Source: Cyathus striatus (taxonomy: Eukaryota > Basidiomycota > Agaricomycetes > Agaricales > Nidulariaceae). From it: a stretch of DNA of 64,000 bases. Shown piece after piece: positions 25,742 through 36,842 of this stretch. The position numbers were made by a program, and so were the translations under genes. The stretch is from positions 1,860,001 to 1,924,000 of the forward strand of contig JAOVFP010000023.1 of NCBI GenBank assembly GCA_025738555.1, written 5' to 3'. The notes beneath the pieces are model-generated. The model made no database searches. It had not been told where the DNA came from and was given only the letters and a program-made list of their open reading frames with translations. The number at the start of each line of letters is the position of its first letter. Position 1 is the first letter of the stretch.

Positions 25742-27757
25742 ATGTCGCTTTCCAATGTACAGCCGACTTGTGTTTATATGCCAGGACGTCATCACCGCTC
25801 AGCACCGAAGTACAACGAGGATCCGCGCACACTTCAACATTTCCTATCAGATGTTCAAGCCACTTGTGTAAACTCTGGGCTTTACCTCGACACGGATTAT
25901 ATTAAATGGGCCATCTATTATGCTCCTATTGGCGACGCAGAGCTTTGGGAAGAACTCGATTCTCGTAAGGGTACATCTTGGGCAGATTTTACAGCCGAAC
26001 TCCTGAAGCTGTACCCTGGATCTGGATCCGAGACGGAACGATTATACTCCGAGACAGAACTAGAGTATTACGTCGAAAAGAGCGCTCTCTTACCCATGGA
26101 TAGCCGTCTCCGTTTAGGAGAATATCATGAGGAGTTCCTCAAGATGTACGACTATCTGAAGAAACACGGTCGCATCTCAGAACGCGAAGCAGAGAAAGTG
26201 TTCATACGTGGATTTGATATGTCATTCCGTACACGCCTTCGAGGATTTCTTCAGTTAACCGATCCCAAGCATCACCCACACGACCCCTTCCCGATCACAA
26301 CTGTAGTAGAAGCAGCCGCACACCTTCTTTCATCATCAGCCTCGTCATTTCTATTCGCCCCGTTTGATATGCAAGCTGTTGTTCCATCACCTGCTCCAAA
26401 ACCTATCGCATCGAAAGAAGACTTTGAACTCAAGGCTCTCGAGGACCTCACTCCAGCAATTACACAATTGGTTAAGACCGTGATGCAGCAACAACTGGCT
26501 GCGAATTCGCCTCAGGTACAAGTTCATGAGGCATCCGCTTCCTTTCAGCCCCTCGGTGCTTCCTTATCTAGCCCCCCTGCGCTATCTGGCCTTCCTCAAT
26601 ATGAAGTATGTGAGTTCTGTTCCGACGCAACACATCTAATTCGTGAATGTGGTACTCTAGTCAACTATCTACAACATAAACTCTGCTCACACGACCTGTC
26701 GAATCGGATTGTTCTTCCTGACGGTCAGCCAATCACCCATTACCTATTCGGCAACAATCTCCGTGAACGCGTTGACAGCTGGCACAAAATGTGTGCACCA
26801 CCTACCCCTCCTCTAGCTCCAGCGACCTCGACAAATATGCTCGCAGTCGATCCTCTATCATGTGTTTATAATTGGATGGACCCTGTTGCTTCCGAGAAGC
26901 TCACCGGTTCGTTGTCTCCAGCCTCCGTTCAGCCTCTCACTCCCATTTCCTCATCTGAAGTTGAAAACGGAGTTAGTGAAAGTGGCAATTTGGAATCTAG
27001 GAAAAACTCTCGCGACATACTCAATGAAGACCTAGGGTTGATAGAGGCTGAAGATGCCATATTGTTGGATGCGCAAACTGATTCTCTGATAGCTTCCCCA
27101 CCACTGCCTGACCCTGAATGCGATCTCAACCCCCCTGCGATTCTCACTCAAAACGAACTCCTCGCACTATCGCTTGACATCCAGCATCAGTATAACAGCT
27201 TCACTACCACAAAACAGGCCGTTAACGCTTCAAGTCTCGATACCGTCGCTGGTACAGCCACTGTCTCGCCAGATCAGCAAGTGCCGGCTGCACACTACAC
27301 TCTGCCTACTCGCAAAGGAGTTATTGTTGCGCCATCCACTGAATCGCTCTGCCATCTCGACGTTACGCTAGATGACAAGGTCCACTGTGAAGGACTTCTG
27401 GCCAATGGCTCGGAAATTGTGGCTATACGACGCGACCTTTGGCAAAAGCTTGATATCCTTATTGATCCGACACAGTGTGTAACACTGGAAGGTGCAAATG
27501 GTTCGAAGAGCGCAAGTGTAGGACTTCTCAGCAATCTCAAGGTTTCCATTGGACCTATTACCTTGTACCTACAAGCTCAAGTTCTTGACGACGCGCCTTA
27601 TGACTTACTTTTAGGCCGCCCTTTCTCTCGTCTCGCCCAGGCTAGAATTCAGGACTTTCTCAATGGTGATCAGTATGTCACGCTAATAGATCCGAATACC
27701 CGTGTCGCCTTTACGGTCCGTAGTCATGTTAGCTCGCATCCTAATTCGGATTTTTAG
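25742..27757 (+). CDS. retrotransposon Gag-protease-like polyprotein, uninterrupted, no polymerase
   Basis: Single 671-residue ORF of the Ty3/gypsy Gag type widespread in mushroom genomes. The N-terminal half (about residues 50-220) is helical, capsid-like sequence. A Cys/His cluster CEFCSDATHLIREC sits near residue 290, followed by the family-typical NRIVLPDGQP and NNLRERVDSWH. A low-complexity acidic linker follows, and the C-terminal 130 residues look like a retropepsin-like aspartyl protease ending in DDAPYDLLLGRPF. At the active-site position the sequence is LLANGSEIV, where the family normally has Asp-Ser/Thr-Gly, so the catalytic Asp seems replaced by Ala. No reverse transcriptase, RNase H or integrase follows. 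It may be a non-autonomous gag-only element, the intact remnant of a larger one, or a retained host ORF. No LTR pair was found. Confidence 0.8.
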   Translation: MSLSNVQPTCVYMPGRHHRSAPKYNEDPRTLQHFLSDVQATCVNSGLYLDTDYIKWAIYYAPIGDAELWEELDSRKGTSWADFTAELLKLYPGSGSETERLYSETELEYYVEKSALLPMDSRLRLGEYHEEFLKMYDYLKKHGRISEREAEKVFIRGFDMSFRTRLRGFLQLTDPKHHPHDPFPITTVVEAAAHLLSSSASSFLFAPFDMQAVVPSPAPKPIASKEDFELKALEDLTPAITQLVKTVMQQQLAANSPQVQVHEASASFQPLGASLSSPPALSGLPQYEVCEFCSDATHLIRECGTLVNYLQHKLCSHDLSNRIVLPDGQPITHYLFGNNLRERVDSWHKMCAPPTPPLAPATSTNMLAVDPLSCVYNWMDPVASEKLTGSLSPASVQPLTPISSSEVENGVSESGNLESRKNSRDILNEDLGLIEAEDAILLDAQTDSLIASPPLPDPECDLNPPAILTQNELLALSLDIQHQYNSFTTTKQAVNASSLDTVAGTATVSPDQQVPAAHYTLPTRKGVIVAPSTESLCHLDVTLDDKVHCEGLLANGSEIVAIRRDLWQKLDILIDPTQCVTLEGANGSKSASVGLLSNLKVSIGPITLYLQAQVLDDAPYDLLLGRPFSRLAQARIQDFLNGDQYVTLIDPNTRVAFTVRSHVSSHPNSDF

Positions 27758-29409
27758 GTATCGATGAATCAGCGCACACTCGACAAGATACACCGATTTT
27801 ATATTCCGCAAGTTTGTCCTCAGTTAACCATGCTACGCATACGATCCCCTCCCCTTCTTTGCATATAGACACCCCAACAATATGCTCAGGCTTCATTTCA
27901 ATTTTGTCTCCAAGTCCTCCACCTAACACGCAATCCCACCCTCATAGCGAGTCTCCTACTTCTCCCAAAGTTTCTCTTTCAGGTGCTATCTCGTCGTCAT
28001 CAACTCTCTCCGAAGTCTCCAACAATCCTACGCAAGAAGCCTCGAGTTATTACTACCAGAAAGATTGCTCTCAAGCCGTGAATACTCTATGCAGCAAACC
28101 TTCAAATGATTTCGAAGATTTGTCTATTTCTCCTACTACACATCCGCCGCGCTCGATTATTCCCTTCCCTTTGCGTCCCTGCAAACCCCCTTCCACGCTA
28201 TCGTACGGTGTCAACGTCACCTTACGGGTACCCCAAAGCTATTAATATCTTTTCCCCCTCCACTCTATCTCTCTGTCGCTCTCTCCCATACTCCTCGAGG
28301 ACTTCGTTTACAAGGCAAGATTCTTGCTCTCTATCGACGTCTACATTCTATAGCAAAGATATACTCTCCCCCCCCTCTCGGTTCTTATCTCAAGCAGCGC
28401 TGCATAATCTGTCTTTTACAACACTCAGGTTTCTCGCACCGTCCTGGTTCCTATCCTCGCATACTGGGCCGCCCTTTTACATCCATAGTATCCCTCCCCG
28501 TCCTCCCCCTTTGCTCTCGTCGAATTTCGGACTCCTCACTCTGATATTTTCCTTGGCCTAGCTCTTCACATTCTATCGCTTATACCCCTCTCGCTCGTTG
28601 GTTTTCTATTACCCCGTTATCGGATTGACTGGGACAGTCAATATTTGAAGCTCCCGTCGGATGTAGAGCAGGCGATTCGCCTGCACTACAAAATCCGATA
28701 TTCTTCCAGTTTTGTTTTCGAGATCACGTGACTCTGGTACGCGTATCGAACCGTTCCGATTTTCTGATTTTCTTCAAAAACTCGCTCTCGATTTCTCCAT
28801 TCTACTTACTCATATCTTACATTCTGACCCTTACTCTCGGTACTTATCTCCAAGACCCTTTAATTTTCGTTTAGCAAGTTAATCCACATTAAGTAACGTT
28901 CTTTTCTATAAATTTGTGGTATCTACTTCCTTGTAATTCAGTGGAAATTGTCCCCCTCACAGTCCGGCTCAAATCCCCCTTTTCGACACCTTAGAACACC
29001 CAGGTCGAACGGACGTTCACCGACTCGCGTTTCAAATTTCTTTGTTTAGGTGTCAAGTGTAAGCCTGGCGCTCGTATATCCAATACTTACTTCCAGTCTC
29101 ACCACCGACGTGCCAACGCACGCCGCTCTTCAAGATATCATCCAAGATCAAACATCACCCCGACGCGACGGCCCACTGGGCAGTCGTGACTCGTCGATCA
29201 CTTCCGCTTTTCCCTACTTTTTTCATATATAAACCCTTTCTCCCCCTACGTGCAACGAAGGTGTGTTTCTATTATTTCTATCTTACTATATTGTATTCTT
29301 ACTACGTGCAACGAAGATACCTTGACCCAGTCACGTTACGTTTGATTCAACCACCAGTGAGGCTACTGAAACACGACAGCCTTTCATCAAGCACGCCTTC
29401 ACCCTTACA
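27758..29409. other. pyrimidine-rich tail downstream of the gag-protease ORF
   Basis: Strongly C/T-rich on the plus strand. A 143-codon Ser/Pro/Thr-rich frame (27814-28245) has no domain and probably reflects base composition. The palindromic repeat recurs at 28662-28684. A short direct repeat, CTACGTGCAACGAAG, occurs near 29246 and 29305. No polymerase coding potential is seen in any frame. Confidence 0.5.
28662..28684. repeat. palindromic repeat, copy 2
   Basis: TGTAGAGCAGGC followed by GATTCGCCTGC. Positions 28668-28684 are a perfect 8-bp inverted repeat around T. Extended outward to ACTACA the arms reach 14 bp with one mismatch. Compare 23500-23522. Confidence 0.6.
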
Positions 29410-29689
29410 ATGCCCTTTCTCTCCAGCAGTACCGATAGTTGTAGCCTCGGCATCGCTATCATCTCAAGAAGCCAGCACACTCCCTCTAGTGTCTCGTCTG
29501 ACAAATCTGCCAGGTTCGCCACCCGACCATTTCGGACGTTGTCAACGATCTTGAAGCTTGAATGAGCATCATAGTTCACGCTCAAGTAACTTCAGCAAAC
29601 TTATAATCACACCTCCCACTAATAGCAAAATCTTCAAGGTAATACGCAGATATTCTTGTAATAATTTAGCTGGCTAACTGTTCTTCAGA

Positions 29690-30228
29690 TTTCCAGCGGT
29701 CCAAGGGACACTACAGACACTTCGTATGTTTCTTTTTAATTGCAGTGAATCGCGCTCACAAATCCAATAGATATCTTAACGGAACCTCGAATGCAGGTCA
29801 GGTTCCAGTTCCCGCGACTAAAAGTGCCCCTGTCAAAAGAATGTCGTGTGTTTCGTCGGCTCCAGAACCTAATGTGAATCGCAATGAACGGTAAGCATCA
29901 TGTGTCCCCGTAATTCTTCCACTCACGTGTGAAGTATGGAATGCACCGGTTGTCTCGAGCTGCATTCGAAGGCGACCTGTCGTAGGACTCCATGTGAATA
30001 TTACTATTGTCGGGTGCATCAAAAATCTGATTGAGGCATTCTTACAGGACGAATCAGGTTGTACAGTGCTATCCTTTGACGGTGGCGGGCAGATGGTTTA
30101 TAGTGGGAGTCCCGGTGTTGAAGAGACTACTCGTGCTAAAAAGCTCAATTTTATGCTGCCGAAGGGGGTGCACAATTTCAAGCTATGTGATCTGCAATTC
30201 GCATGCGGGGCCGAACTAAAATATTAAA
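29690..30228 (+). CDS. possible small multi-exon gene, hypothetical
   Basis: Not recognised. A run of candidate exons with GT..AG junctions is visible (near 29690-29723, 29772-29891, 29936-30228). The last segment is open to a TAA at 30226-30228 and reads, in one frame, GGGQMVYSGSPGVEETTRAK then LCDLQFACGAELKY. In another frame the start of that exon gives a Cys-rich MECTGCLELHSKATC, then CEYYYCRVHQK, reminiscent of a small zinc-binding motif. The two frames would need an extra intron to join. It lies just upstream of and convergent with the kinase gene. Start and structure are uncertain. Confidence 0.3.
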
Positions 30229-30401
30229 CTTGGTGCACGAGGGCGACAGTGATAATCATATGAACAACAAGAATGTATTTCGTCAGGTGTACATAGTACC
30301 TAGCTAAAGTCTTTTTTGTAGCTGAAGTTAAAGATCAAGATAAGCTAAATGATAAGCTGGTTGAACAATTACATTGCGTCGAAACCACAGAATCATGTAA
30401 A

Positions 30402-32481
30402 TTATTCAACCAGGTATACCCAACTATCAGCGGGCTCGCATGCACTTGGGACACTTACTGTACATGACCGGCGTCGGTTTATCGGCAGTGGCCAGCCGCA
30501 GAAATCCATCGTATAATCACTTAAATCGATATCATCATCGAAATTGACATCCCTAAAAGGAAAATATTAAATAAATTGACCATTAACCACTGATAACGAG
30601 ACCAATAACTTACTTAGTTCCATTCTCTTGTTTACTTATCTCGTCCACGTACACCAACTCTGAATGCCAACCATTGCGGCCGCTAACATTTACGCCTGTC
30701 CCATCAGTGAGGTCGACCACATCACAAGGTCGTATTTCCATCGCACCAACCGACCTATCGAACAGTTTCGGTAACCGTTCAACAACAGTGCGAGTCTCAT
30801 CATCATCCGAGTCATACACTTGCTTATAATCACTAAGTTTGCCTTTTGATAGCTGTGATTCGAGCGTCGTCAGAACATCGTTGGGTGCACTTGTCGTCAC
30901 CTGAATACCCGCAGCCTAGCCCAAACACTTAGCTTAGTATATTTAAACTTTTCAAACAGATGAAACATACCTGATTATATTCAACAATAATATGGCCTAT
31001 CCACTTGGTTCTGTACAAGTACAAGTCATGGAAGGGAAATGACTTTCCGGTAGCATTCTCGACAACCATCTCCAGCTGTCGAAAACAGGACCAGCGATGT
31101 TTAGAAAGTCCATTGAGACTAGCACGTCGCATAACGGGATATACATCCAAATCAAAATATACAGGATCCTTTGTCCGAACTATAACTTCGCGAACGACAG
31201 CCGGACGGTAAGGAAAGACATCTTCTGGCAAGGATAGTTGGTGAGGGAAGTAGCTAGGGTCGATGCGACGAGGGGGGTTTTCGTAATCAAGAGTCTTGTT
31301 AGGGTTGAGTTTTAAGAGAACTATGTCGCCCCGTTTAATAGATGGTGGGGGCGGTACAGGTAGTTTCTGGTATGCTTTTCGTTCAGAATCAGCAAACGGC
31401 ATTACGCATTCATACATAAAACTCACTCGCACGTCGTCCTTCCCATTTGAAGTTGACATCAGCATATTTTTCCCGGGAAGCGAGCGTAGCTAGCTGGTTT
31501 CGTAGGAACTGGTAATCAGGCTCGTCGCCAATTGCGAGGCTAAGACAGTAGCTACAAAATAGCTGGAGTTCGGGTGGGAGATCTTGGCACAGGCGAGCTG
31601 CAGTCCATGATCGTTTCTTCTTCAGGATGCGTTGTGAGTGATGCTTTTCTGTCCCCCGTGTGACACAACTCCATGGGAGACCCCCACGAACCAACGAAAG
31701 AATGGTGTAAGTTAGTGCATGAAGATCGTCCCGACGGGTCTGTCCTGAAACATAGATCTGAGACGATATTCAGTAACTTTGGCAAGAAACATACCTTGAC
31801 CAAGATGAGCATGCACAGATACATAATGCGGTGTTCCAATAATACGGTTTTCGCCATGCACAGAGGTCTCATCCGTCACATTTCTCCAACGTCGTGCGAG
31901 TCCAAAATCAATTAGGTATACAGAACGTGACTTATCGTCGCGTCCAACTACAAAGTTTGAAGGCTTGATATCACGATGAATGAAACCTCGAGAGTGTACA
32001 TATTGCACGGCGTCCAGCTATGAGTAGAAGTAACGATTCAAAATAGGTATATCCAGGCTGTTGCAAGTCTGGCTTACCATTCCAAGAGCAAGACATGCCG
32101 TTGCTGCCAAACCGACCTTCTTAGCGCGGAACTCTGAAGAATTTAAAGATCGTCCTAGAAGATCCATTACCAAGGCGTTAGTTTTACCCAAACGGCCGTA
32201 TGCGATGGCCTTGGGGATACATTCGTGGTCTCCAAGCGCTTTCAAGACATGATATTCATGTTCCAAATGTGTGCGAGTAACTTTGACTGAAGCGAGCTCC
32301 TGCTTTATCGCAACTAATTTGTCGTCAGGTCCGATTGCACTAAAAACCATGCCTGTCAGAATGGGTGAAATATTAGATATCAAGCTGCATTAATCTGTTC
32401 GGTTGGTATAGACGAACTGCATGACCCTTCTCCAATGAACTTCAGGTTGCGATATGAATCAAGCGATAGTCTGGATTCCAT
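30402..32481 (-). CDS. CK1-like protein kinase with long C-terminal extension
   Basis: Casein-kinase-1-type Ser/Thr kinase. Exons read on the minus strand from ATG 32481: MESRLSLDSYRNLKFIGEGS (glycine loop), then VAIKQE (ATP lysine), HRDIKPSNFVV (catalytic loop), LIDFGLARRW (DFG), GTPHYVSVHAHLGQ (CK1-type activation segment, where canonical CK1 has ARYAS), RRDDLHALTY and GGLPWS. CK1-like kinases usually end soon after this. Here an intron near 31430 joins in frame to a domain beginning PPPPSIKRGDIVLLK, running through PYRPAVVREVIV to LYLYRTKWIGHIIVEYNQ. Two more exons follow (about 30900-30610 with an acidic DSDDDET stretch; 30545 to the stop at 30402). About five introns in all. The extension is not a family I can name. 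A host gene within otherwise repeat-rich DNA; no lesion found. Confidence 0.82.
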
Positions 32482-32727
32482 TAGTTGAGCGCCAGTCACT
32501 TTAGTTTCGATGTGCTTTAAGTGGACTCATGGCTTGCTTGCGCCCATTTAATTGCAAATATTTGACACAATATATTTGCAATTGAGTTATAGTTTTGGTT
32601 CTTTCCCACGGGGGGGGGGGGGGGGGGAGAAAGATCATTCTAGAACATCAGGACAAGACAAATATCAAAGACTTAAAGCTTATAAGCGCTAAAGTTCAAG
32701 CCAGTTTCATCTACGTTTAACTTGCCC
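32482..32727. other. kinase upstream region with long G homopolymer
   Basis: Short intergenic stretch between the kinase start and synthase copy 3. It contains an 18-base G run at 32610-32627, a likely assembly or slippage weak point. No gene is seen. Confidence 0.6.
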
Positions 32728-33560
32728 ATTGCCTGCCAAAACTTTACAGGGCTACGTGCATGCGTAATCTATGCCTACTAAGTGAATTGTAAACAAGGAA
32801 TAGCGAAACGTACCTAGTGTCCTGCAGGAAGATGTTCTCCGGGTTGAATCTTTTCCGTGGTTGCAGTTGAATAGAAAGGTTTTTTAAGCGGAGCAAAGCT
32901 TGACTTGTTCGCCAGGAGCCATTTTCGCAACGGCGCCAGTCCTGGCTGAATGTTGGGATTGTAAAACCCTGCATAAAGTAAGAAAATACTATCTGTTCGT
33001 GGATGCATTAGTCTCACCTTGATTTACTTTCAACTTCACACATCGCCGACCGTCCTTCTTTGCAGCTTGAAAGACCAAATCTACCGCATTAGAAAGTCCT
33101 GAGATGACGTGGCTTTCTGCGCCATTAGATACTGCGATGACAACTTGTCCCTCCACTTGCAGAGAACTGAAGTAACCAATAATCACATGTTCGGAAGCAG
33201 CAATTGCACCCATCGAACCTGGAGTTTCAGGGTTCGACTTCAGAATGCGCACTTGTGCAATAACAAATCGTAACCCATCCTGATATTGAAGCGCTTCAGC
33301 AGATACTATGAAATATGTCACGTGTGTTAACATGATTAGCAGCATAATACAAACCTGCAGCAGATATTTCACCGAGACTATGTCCTAGGACAGCACTTGG
33401 CTCGGTGATACACGCAGTAACAGTTGAGGTCGAGTATAGTTGCCGACTTCTAGTGCTGGTTAACAAGCGACTGTAGTACTTTTAAGCAGCTTCACTGTTT
33501 GCACGTCTACATACATGGCAATATGAAAGTGCAAATCCTTATCTAATCCGTAGAGTAACG
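32728..33560 (-). pseudogene. synthase copy 3: acyltransferase fragment
   Basis: Only AT-derived sequence. It matches copy 1 around GHSLGEISAA (33361-33400, retaining the His that copy 1 has lost), the middle exon (VVIAVSNGAESHVISGLS) and the last AT exon, which reads FYNP where copy 1 has the FHSP catalytic His. A stop falls where copy 1 reads YW (the TAG near 32817). Upstream of about 33410 the match is patchy and fades near 33560; KS and everything before are missing. It overlaps the same last AT exon present in copy 2, so copies 2 and 3 are not two halves of one split gene. It is divergent from the methyltransferase at 34206, repeating the copy 1 arrangement. Confidence 0.75.
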
Positions 33561-34205
33561 CCACTGTCGATGTCAAAATTAAGTAATCACGAAGAAAAGT
33601 TAAATGCTAGAGTTTCCGTCACTTACGAGTCCTTATTCACGAAGAGAATGAAACCGAAATCACGTATTCCCGTGCCTTTGGAACTCCCAATAGTCAGCCT
33701 CTATTTATAGAATCACGCAAAGTAGTTGCTTTTAGAAGGAAAATACGGGGCTACAAGCTCTGAGCTCAGCATGCAGTATTGAACGGTTGGGCTACACAAG
33801 TACGCACCATCGATAAGGATTCATTCCTCTGAAGACTATCATGTCGGCGGTGATCTAATAACGAAGGTAACGAGACAATGCTTTAAAATAGATGAGAAGT
33901 AACATGTACTGGAGAATGTTTATAAGCCGCCTGAAGAGCATCGATAACGGGAAAACTAGCTAGCTCACAGGTGATAGCCGTTTTCATCCAAGAAATGATG
34001 AATCTCTCTAGCAAGACCACATTCTGAAAAGCATAAGCTAGAAGGTATGTAATCGGCGGTATAGATTCGAAAATCCATGATGCACCGCGTAGCAAAGAAG
34101 GACTGAAGTGGCTTAATTAGACTGCAAAAATGCCTGGGAGGAGTATAAAAACGTGTGCAATAGAACGAGGGGTTGTGCAACACTGTGCTTTCTGCAATAT
34201 TTACA
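33561..34205 (+). promoter_or_regulatory. upstream region of methyltransferase copy A
   Basis: Intergenic. A TATA box (TATAAAA, 34144-34150) lies about 60 bp before the methyltransferase ATG. Minus-strand frames at 33883-34183 have no recognised domain. Confidence 0.5.
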
Positions 34206-35200
34206 ATGGGAATGGTCGAATCGGGGGATCGACATGCATGTCCACCAGCTACACGGATATTTCACTCCTACCCAGGTGCCGCATACGCTCTTCCAGCCGA
34301 CGAAGGAGAACGATCGAGGTACGCCTAGTGGTGTTGATGATATAACTGAAGATGTACGTCAACGTGTTCTGCAGGCTTACAGACCAGCATGAATTGCTGA
34401 AACATACATTCGATGGAAAGATACTGCTAGCTCCCATCACGCTGAGGGACGGCGATGTAGTGCTAGATGCCTGCGCGGGAACAGGTAGTACCTATTCACA
34501 ACGTGAAAGACAATGATTGACCTGGGCCGGTGTAGGTATATGGCTTCTTGAACTAGCGCAGCGAATCACCGAGGGCGTACGGCTAGAAGGATTCGATATC
34601 GAACCACGCCTTTTCCCTACAACGGAATCACGACCTAAAAATGTCGAATTCTCAGTGCACACAGTCCTCTCCCTTCCGCACGAGTGGACGAACAGATTCT
34701 CGCTCGTGCATCAACGCTTAGCCGTTCTAGGCCTTCAAAAAGAAGAGTGGCCTGTTGCTCTAAAAGAACTCCATCGAGTCACAAGACCGGGAGGATGGGT
34801 CGAACTATGTGAATTTATAAAGTGGGGTGGGGGGCCTGCGAACGACCGGTTCTGGGAGCTATTGAAGGACATTACCGCACGGATGGGGTTCCAGTTAGAT
34901 TATGGCCAAAGTATGGAATTTGTGATGCGTGAGATGGGGTTTGATGATGTCCAGGTGGTGTTGCGCAGTTGTCCGATAGGGAAGTGGGGAGGGGAGGAGG
35001 GTATCTTGCAGCAGAGTTGTCATACACGCGTATATGAGGCGTTGAAGCCTAAGATATTTGAGATGGCGAAGGATACTGTGAAAACGGACGAGTTTGAAAG
35101 GCTGATGGAGGAAATGGTAAAGGAATACGATAGCCTGAAGTGCACGCATGAGTGGGTGGTATGCTTTGGAAGGAAACCACTTGGGCCGACGCCATCGTAA
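34206..35200 (+). CDS. SAM-dependent methyltransferase, LaeA/UMTA-like, copy A
   Basis: Second apparently intact copy of the methyltransferase at 18011. Exons 34206-34318, 34375-34484 and 34536-35200 join in frame to 295 residues; exons 1 and 2 have exactly the copy 1 lengths. Motifs: FHSYPGAAYALPADE, VLDACAGTG joined to IWLLELA, LEGFDIEPRLFPTTE, RPGGWVELCEF and EWVVCFGRKPLG. A TATA box sits 62 bp upstream of ATG. No lesion is seen, although its neighbouring synthase is reduced to an AT fragment. So this copy either acts without its synthase partner or has only recently been freed from constraint. Its 3' part is nearly identical to the truncated copy at 55081-55845. Confidence 0.86.
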
Positions 35201-35764
35201 AGAACACCACTGGTGATCAAGTACTTACTCACATTTCCCCTTAATGTATCATTAGCACTTTATTCGAACCATATATGTGCTTGACCTATATTAGAATGGT
35301 AGAAAGTTCTAAATTGAAGGCAACGCCTGGGTCTGAGTTGCTCGAGGGCAAATGCAGAGGACATCAACTCTGCATCAACTGGGCCAAAACTGGGTCCTGG
35401 CTGAGGTTCTCAAGGATGTTGCACAATAGACACAAACCTACTTACACAAATGCATCTTGATCCTATCTTGATCACTCCGGGTCCGACATGTCTGATCCGT
35501 TCTCCGACTCGATCGCGGAACCAATCAGCGGCGATCGACGCTTCAAGCCGCCGGGAGGATCCTGGGAGACTGCCCAATGATTCCGAACCTACTTCTGCAA
35601 AGGACAACAACACAGCTGGAGAACAGGATAAACATAACACAGACAACGCGTAATAGTGCTATAAAAAAATAGGTAGAAATATAACGATTGCTTAGGCGTG
35701 CATGTGAGCAAGCGTACTATTAGGGACCGAAGACGTGTATCTTACGTCGCAGGTTGAAATGCAT
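35201..35764. other. 3' flank of methyltransferase A, shared with unit B
   Basis: Non-coding as far as seen. The sequence closely matches 55846-56395, so it belongs to the duplicated unit. No domain was found in the short frames on either strand. Confidence 0.6.
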
Positions 35765-36240
35765 CTCAGGCTCTTGACTCGCTAGCAGCCCACAGAAGGA
35801 GTATCGGACTTGGAATGTCCCCTCCGACTTGGACTTTAGGAATCTAAAGTCGTTCAAGGCGTTAACCTTTCACAGACGCATATGTGAATTATGAATGGAT
35901 TACCCTTGCTATTACAAGCCCTGTCCGACAATGATCTAGTCCAGGTTGTAGTGAATTGGAACGCAGAGTCCTGCAGTTGCACGTGGGGCTAAGTTCCGCG
36001 GACTGTGAAGAAATCCCATTCTCCGAAGCAGCTTTCGAATAGTATTATAGACATAGTGAGGGATGCATTGGAGATCAGGAAGAACGAGATATCGTTTGCG
36101 CAGAAGCGGGGGGGTGTGCTGTAGAGGCTGGGCGTTGAGATTCCAGTGAGGTATCTCTCGAAATCGTTCTCTGTGAATAGGATAGTGGTGGATGTATGTA
36201 AGGAGTTGGGGAGTGAGTTGTTTCGGTGTTTCGGTGGTTG
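35765..36240 (+). pseudogene. synthase 3' relic (KR end to ACP), unit A
   Basis: Plus-strand remnant of the end of the synthase. Recognisable pieces include the LPLLLQALSDNDLVQVVVNW segment near 35900-35960 and the ACP-side ISFAQK near 36090. Frame breaks and small deletions are frequent; the GMDS serine of the ACP is gone. It lies in the same orientation directly behind the methyltransferase, unlike the divergent order of copy 1, so a rearrangement placed it there. Homologous relic at 56396-56900. Confidence 0.65.
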
Positions 36241-36842
36241 GGGGTTAATTGTAATGGGATCTCAATTTCGAGAAACCAACCTGGACCAGGATCCCATTGA
36301 CGTGTATTAGGTTACAGAGCACATCGATGTGCTCGAGAAGCAGCAGTGCGAGCACCTCCTACAAACATCATTCTCGAGCTCCAGCTTCCACATCGCATAG
36401 ATTTGTTATGTGGCCATTGAGCAAGCCCGTTGGATCTCATACGCTGCCAGAGGTGTCGGGATATCCAATCTGTACGTGCGGGGGTCTGTTTTCGCGGGGT
36501 GGTCAATTGGGTTGTCTTTGTTTCGTGCCTGTTGTATCGCCTAACGGGAACGATATGCTGGTCAACTTCCGTAGAGTGTGGTATCTCTTCGCCAGCATAT
36601 CCATATCGTCAAGCCGATAATAGGGTACCGGAGGCTAACGCAAGCCAAGTCCCGACCATAGAGACGAGAATCCAGTTTTCATTTCCTTCGAGTGCAAGAA
36701 GTACAATTAATTGCATTTGCATAAACCGCTGGTTATAGAAGGTAGTCTCTGCCGCCTAGATGTATAAGCAACACAAATAAAACAGTAAGTTACGGGGTAT
36801 ATGCTGTGCAGTGATTTGATGGACGAAATACGGTTCCTAATA
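36241..36842. other. duplicated segment of unknown function, unit A
   Basis: Matches 56901-57498 and, in part, the inverted piece at 52013-52085, so it belongs to the ancestral duplicated unit. Relative to unit B it carries roughly 45 extra bases near 36485-36530. Open frames exist on both strands (for example 36297-36620 plus) but none has a recognised domain and copies do not preserve the frame. Probably 3' flank of the RRM gene plus older relic sequence. Confidence 0.5.

Noticed and set aside
27814..28561. Ser/Pro-rich frames downstream of the gag ORF
   Set aside because: Explained by C/T-rich composition; several frames are open at once.
23441..29600. LTR pair around the gag-protease ORF
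   Set aside because: Only the short palindromic motif repeats; no extended direct repeat was found by eye.
20053..33560. Copies 2 and 3 as two halves of a single synthase split by the gag and kinase region
   Set aside because: Both contain the same last AT exon, so they are separate copies.
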